Assembly: GCF_028682395.1 (NCBI RefSeq)
Contig: NZ_JANHLC010000004.1
Location: 1 to 64,000 of the forward strand
Direction of reading: 5' to 3'
DNA from: Pseudomonas putida
GTDB taxonomy: Bacteria; Pseudomonadota; Gammaproteobacteria; Pseudomonadales; Pseudomonadaceae
Length of the DNA: 64,000 nucleotides
The position numbers and the translations under genes are program-made. Below are positions 63,896 to 64,000 of this stretch, in pieces. Under the pieces are notes generated by a model, which ran no database searches, was not told the DNA's origin, and saw only the letters and a list, made by a program, of their open reading frames with translations. Each line of letters begins with the position of its first letter. Position 1 is the stretch's first letter.

Positions 63896-64000
63896 GATTC
63901 ACCGTGGGAATCGTCACTGGCCGCAGCCCGGCAGGTACACACAGAGTCTCGACAATGGCTGAAACTCCCACCCCCAGGCTTGCGGCATAACAGGACCAGG
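63892..64000 (-). CDS. C-terminal fragment of a gene cut by the right edge
   Basis: The minus-strand frame entering from the right edge ends in a TGA that overlaps the ATG of the DUF4123 gene. Its visible tail reads PGGGSFSHCRDSVCTC and ends DDSHGES. The ATGA overlap, common in this genome, favours it as the real upstream gene. A second open frame ends at 63915, so the choice of frame is uncertain. A VgrG or effector C-terminus would fit the context but is not recognisable from about 35 residues. Confidence 0.35.
   Translation of the reverse strand, partial: LVLLCRKPGGGSFSHCRDSVCTCRAAASDDSHGES

Overview
The window is chromosomal DNA from a Pseudomonas, most likely of the P. fluorescens complex. 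The evidence is high GC, dense ATGA-coupled genes, Pseudomonas-type REP hairpins, and protein neighbourhoods that match P. aeruginosa loci recalled from knowledge: bauA/bauC, the adenine deaminase Pa0148 type, copA/cueR, and tad/rcp/pprAB/fppA. No rRNA, tRNA, insertion sequence, prophage or CRISPR array was seen. A strong stable-RNA-like promoter reads off the left edge.

Layout. 0.1-5.5 kb: beta-alanine catabolism (bauC, bauA, divergent LysR regulator bauR), a RutR-like TetR regulator and a YigZ/IMPACT protein. 5.5-17.9 kb: a purine/nucleoside uptake and salvage region. An ABC ATPase and two permeases are separated by a MerR/SDR/membrane-protein/cation-exchanger block from their likely BMP-type binding protein, which is followed by a 2-oxoglutarate/Fe(II) oxygenase and adenine deaminase; a LysR regulator and a divergent oxidoreductase follow. 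18-23.3 kb: a 59-codon gene, a Bcr/CflA exporter and a copper module (copZ, exported protein, copA, cueR) with two CueR-type promoters. 23.3-28.5 kb: RIO1 kinase, chemoreceptor, AraC regulator and SBF-like transporter. 28.5-34.4 kb: a thiolase, then a high-molecular-weight FabG and a MaoC hydratase (an R-3-hydroxyacyl-CoA module), MazG-like protein, cmoM and two DUF4136 lipoproteins.

34.7-49.7 kb: a complete Tad (Flp) pilus locus with its PprA/PprB two-component system, FppA prepilin peptidase, TadE-like pseudopilin, TadG, the tadD-C-B-A-Z-rcpA-rcpC operon, flp on the opposite strand, and a stand-alone receiver protein. tadG lies at the pprA end rather than with the main operon. 49.8-53 kb: a TpsB/FhaC-type outer-membrane transporter beside a glycine-rich, low-complexity lipoprotein, with no TpsA exoprotein, behind a very AT-rich promoter region. 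This is the least conventional unit in the window. 53.3-63.9 kb: small DMT transporter, the pbpC/alpha-2-macroglobulin envelope pair, a MATE exporter, and at the right edge a DUF4123 protein (type VI secretion effector adaptor family) that probably belongs to an operon continuing outside the window.

Likely wiring. Near-identical 15-bp elements precede the BMP gene and adenine deaminase, and RutR-like dyads precede the ABC operon and the BMP gene. A repeated 9-mer lies between rcpC and flp with a near-copy before pprB, making it a candidate PprB site. All functional assignments come from reading motifs and from family knowledge; no database search was run.
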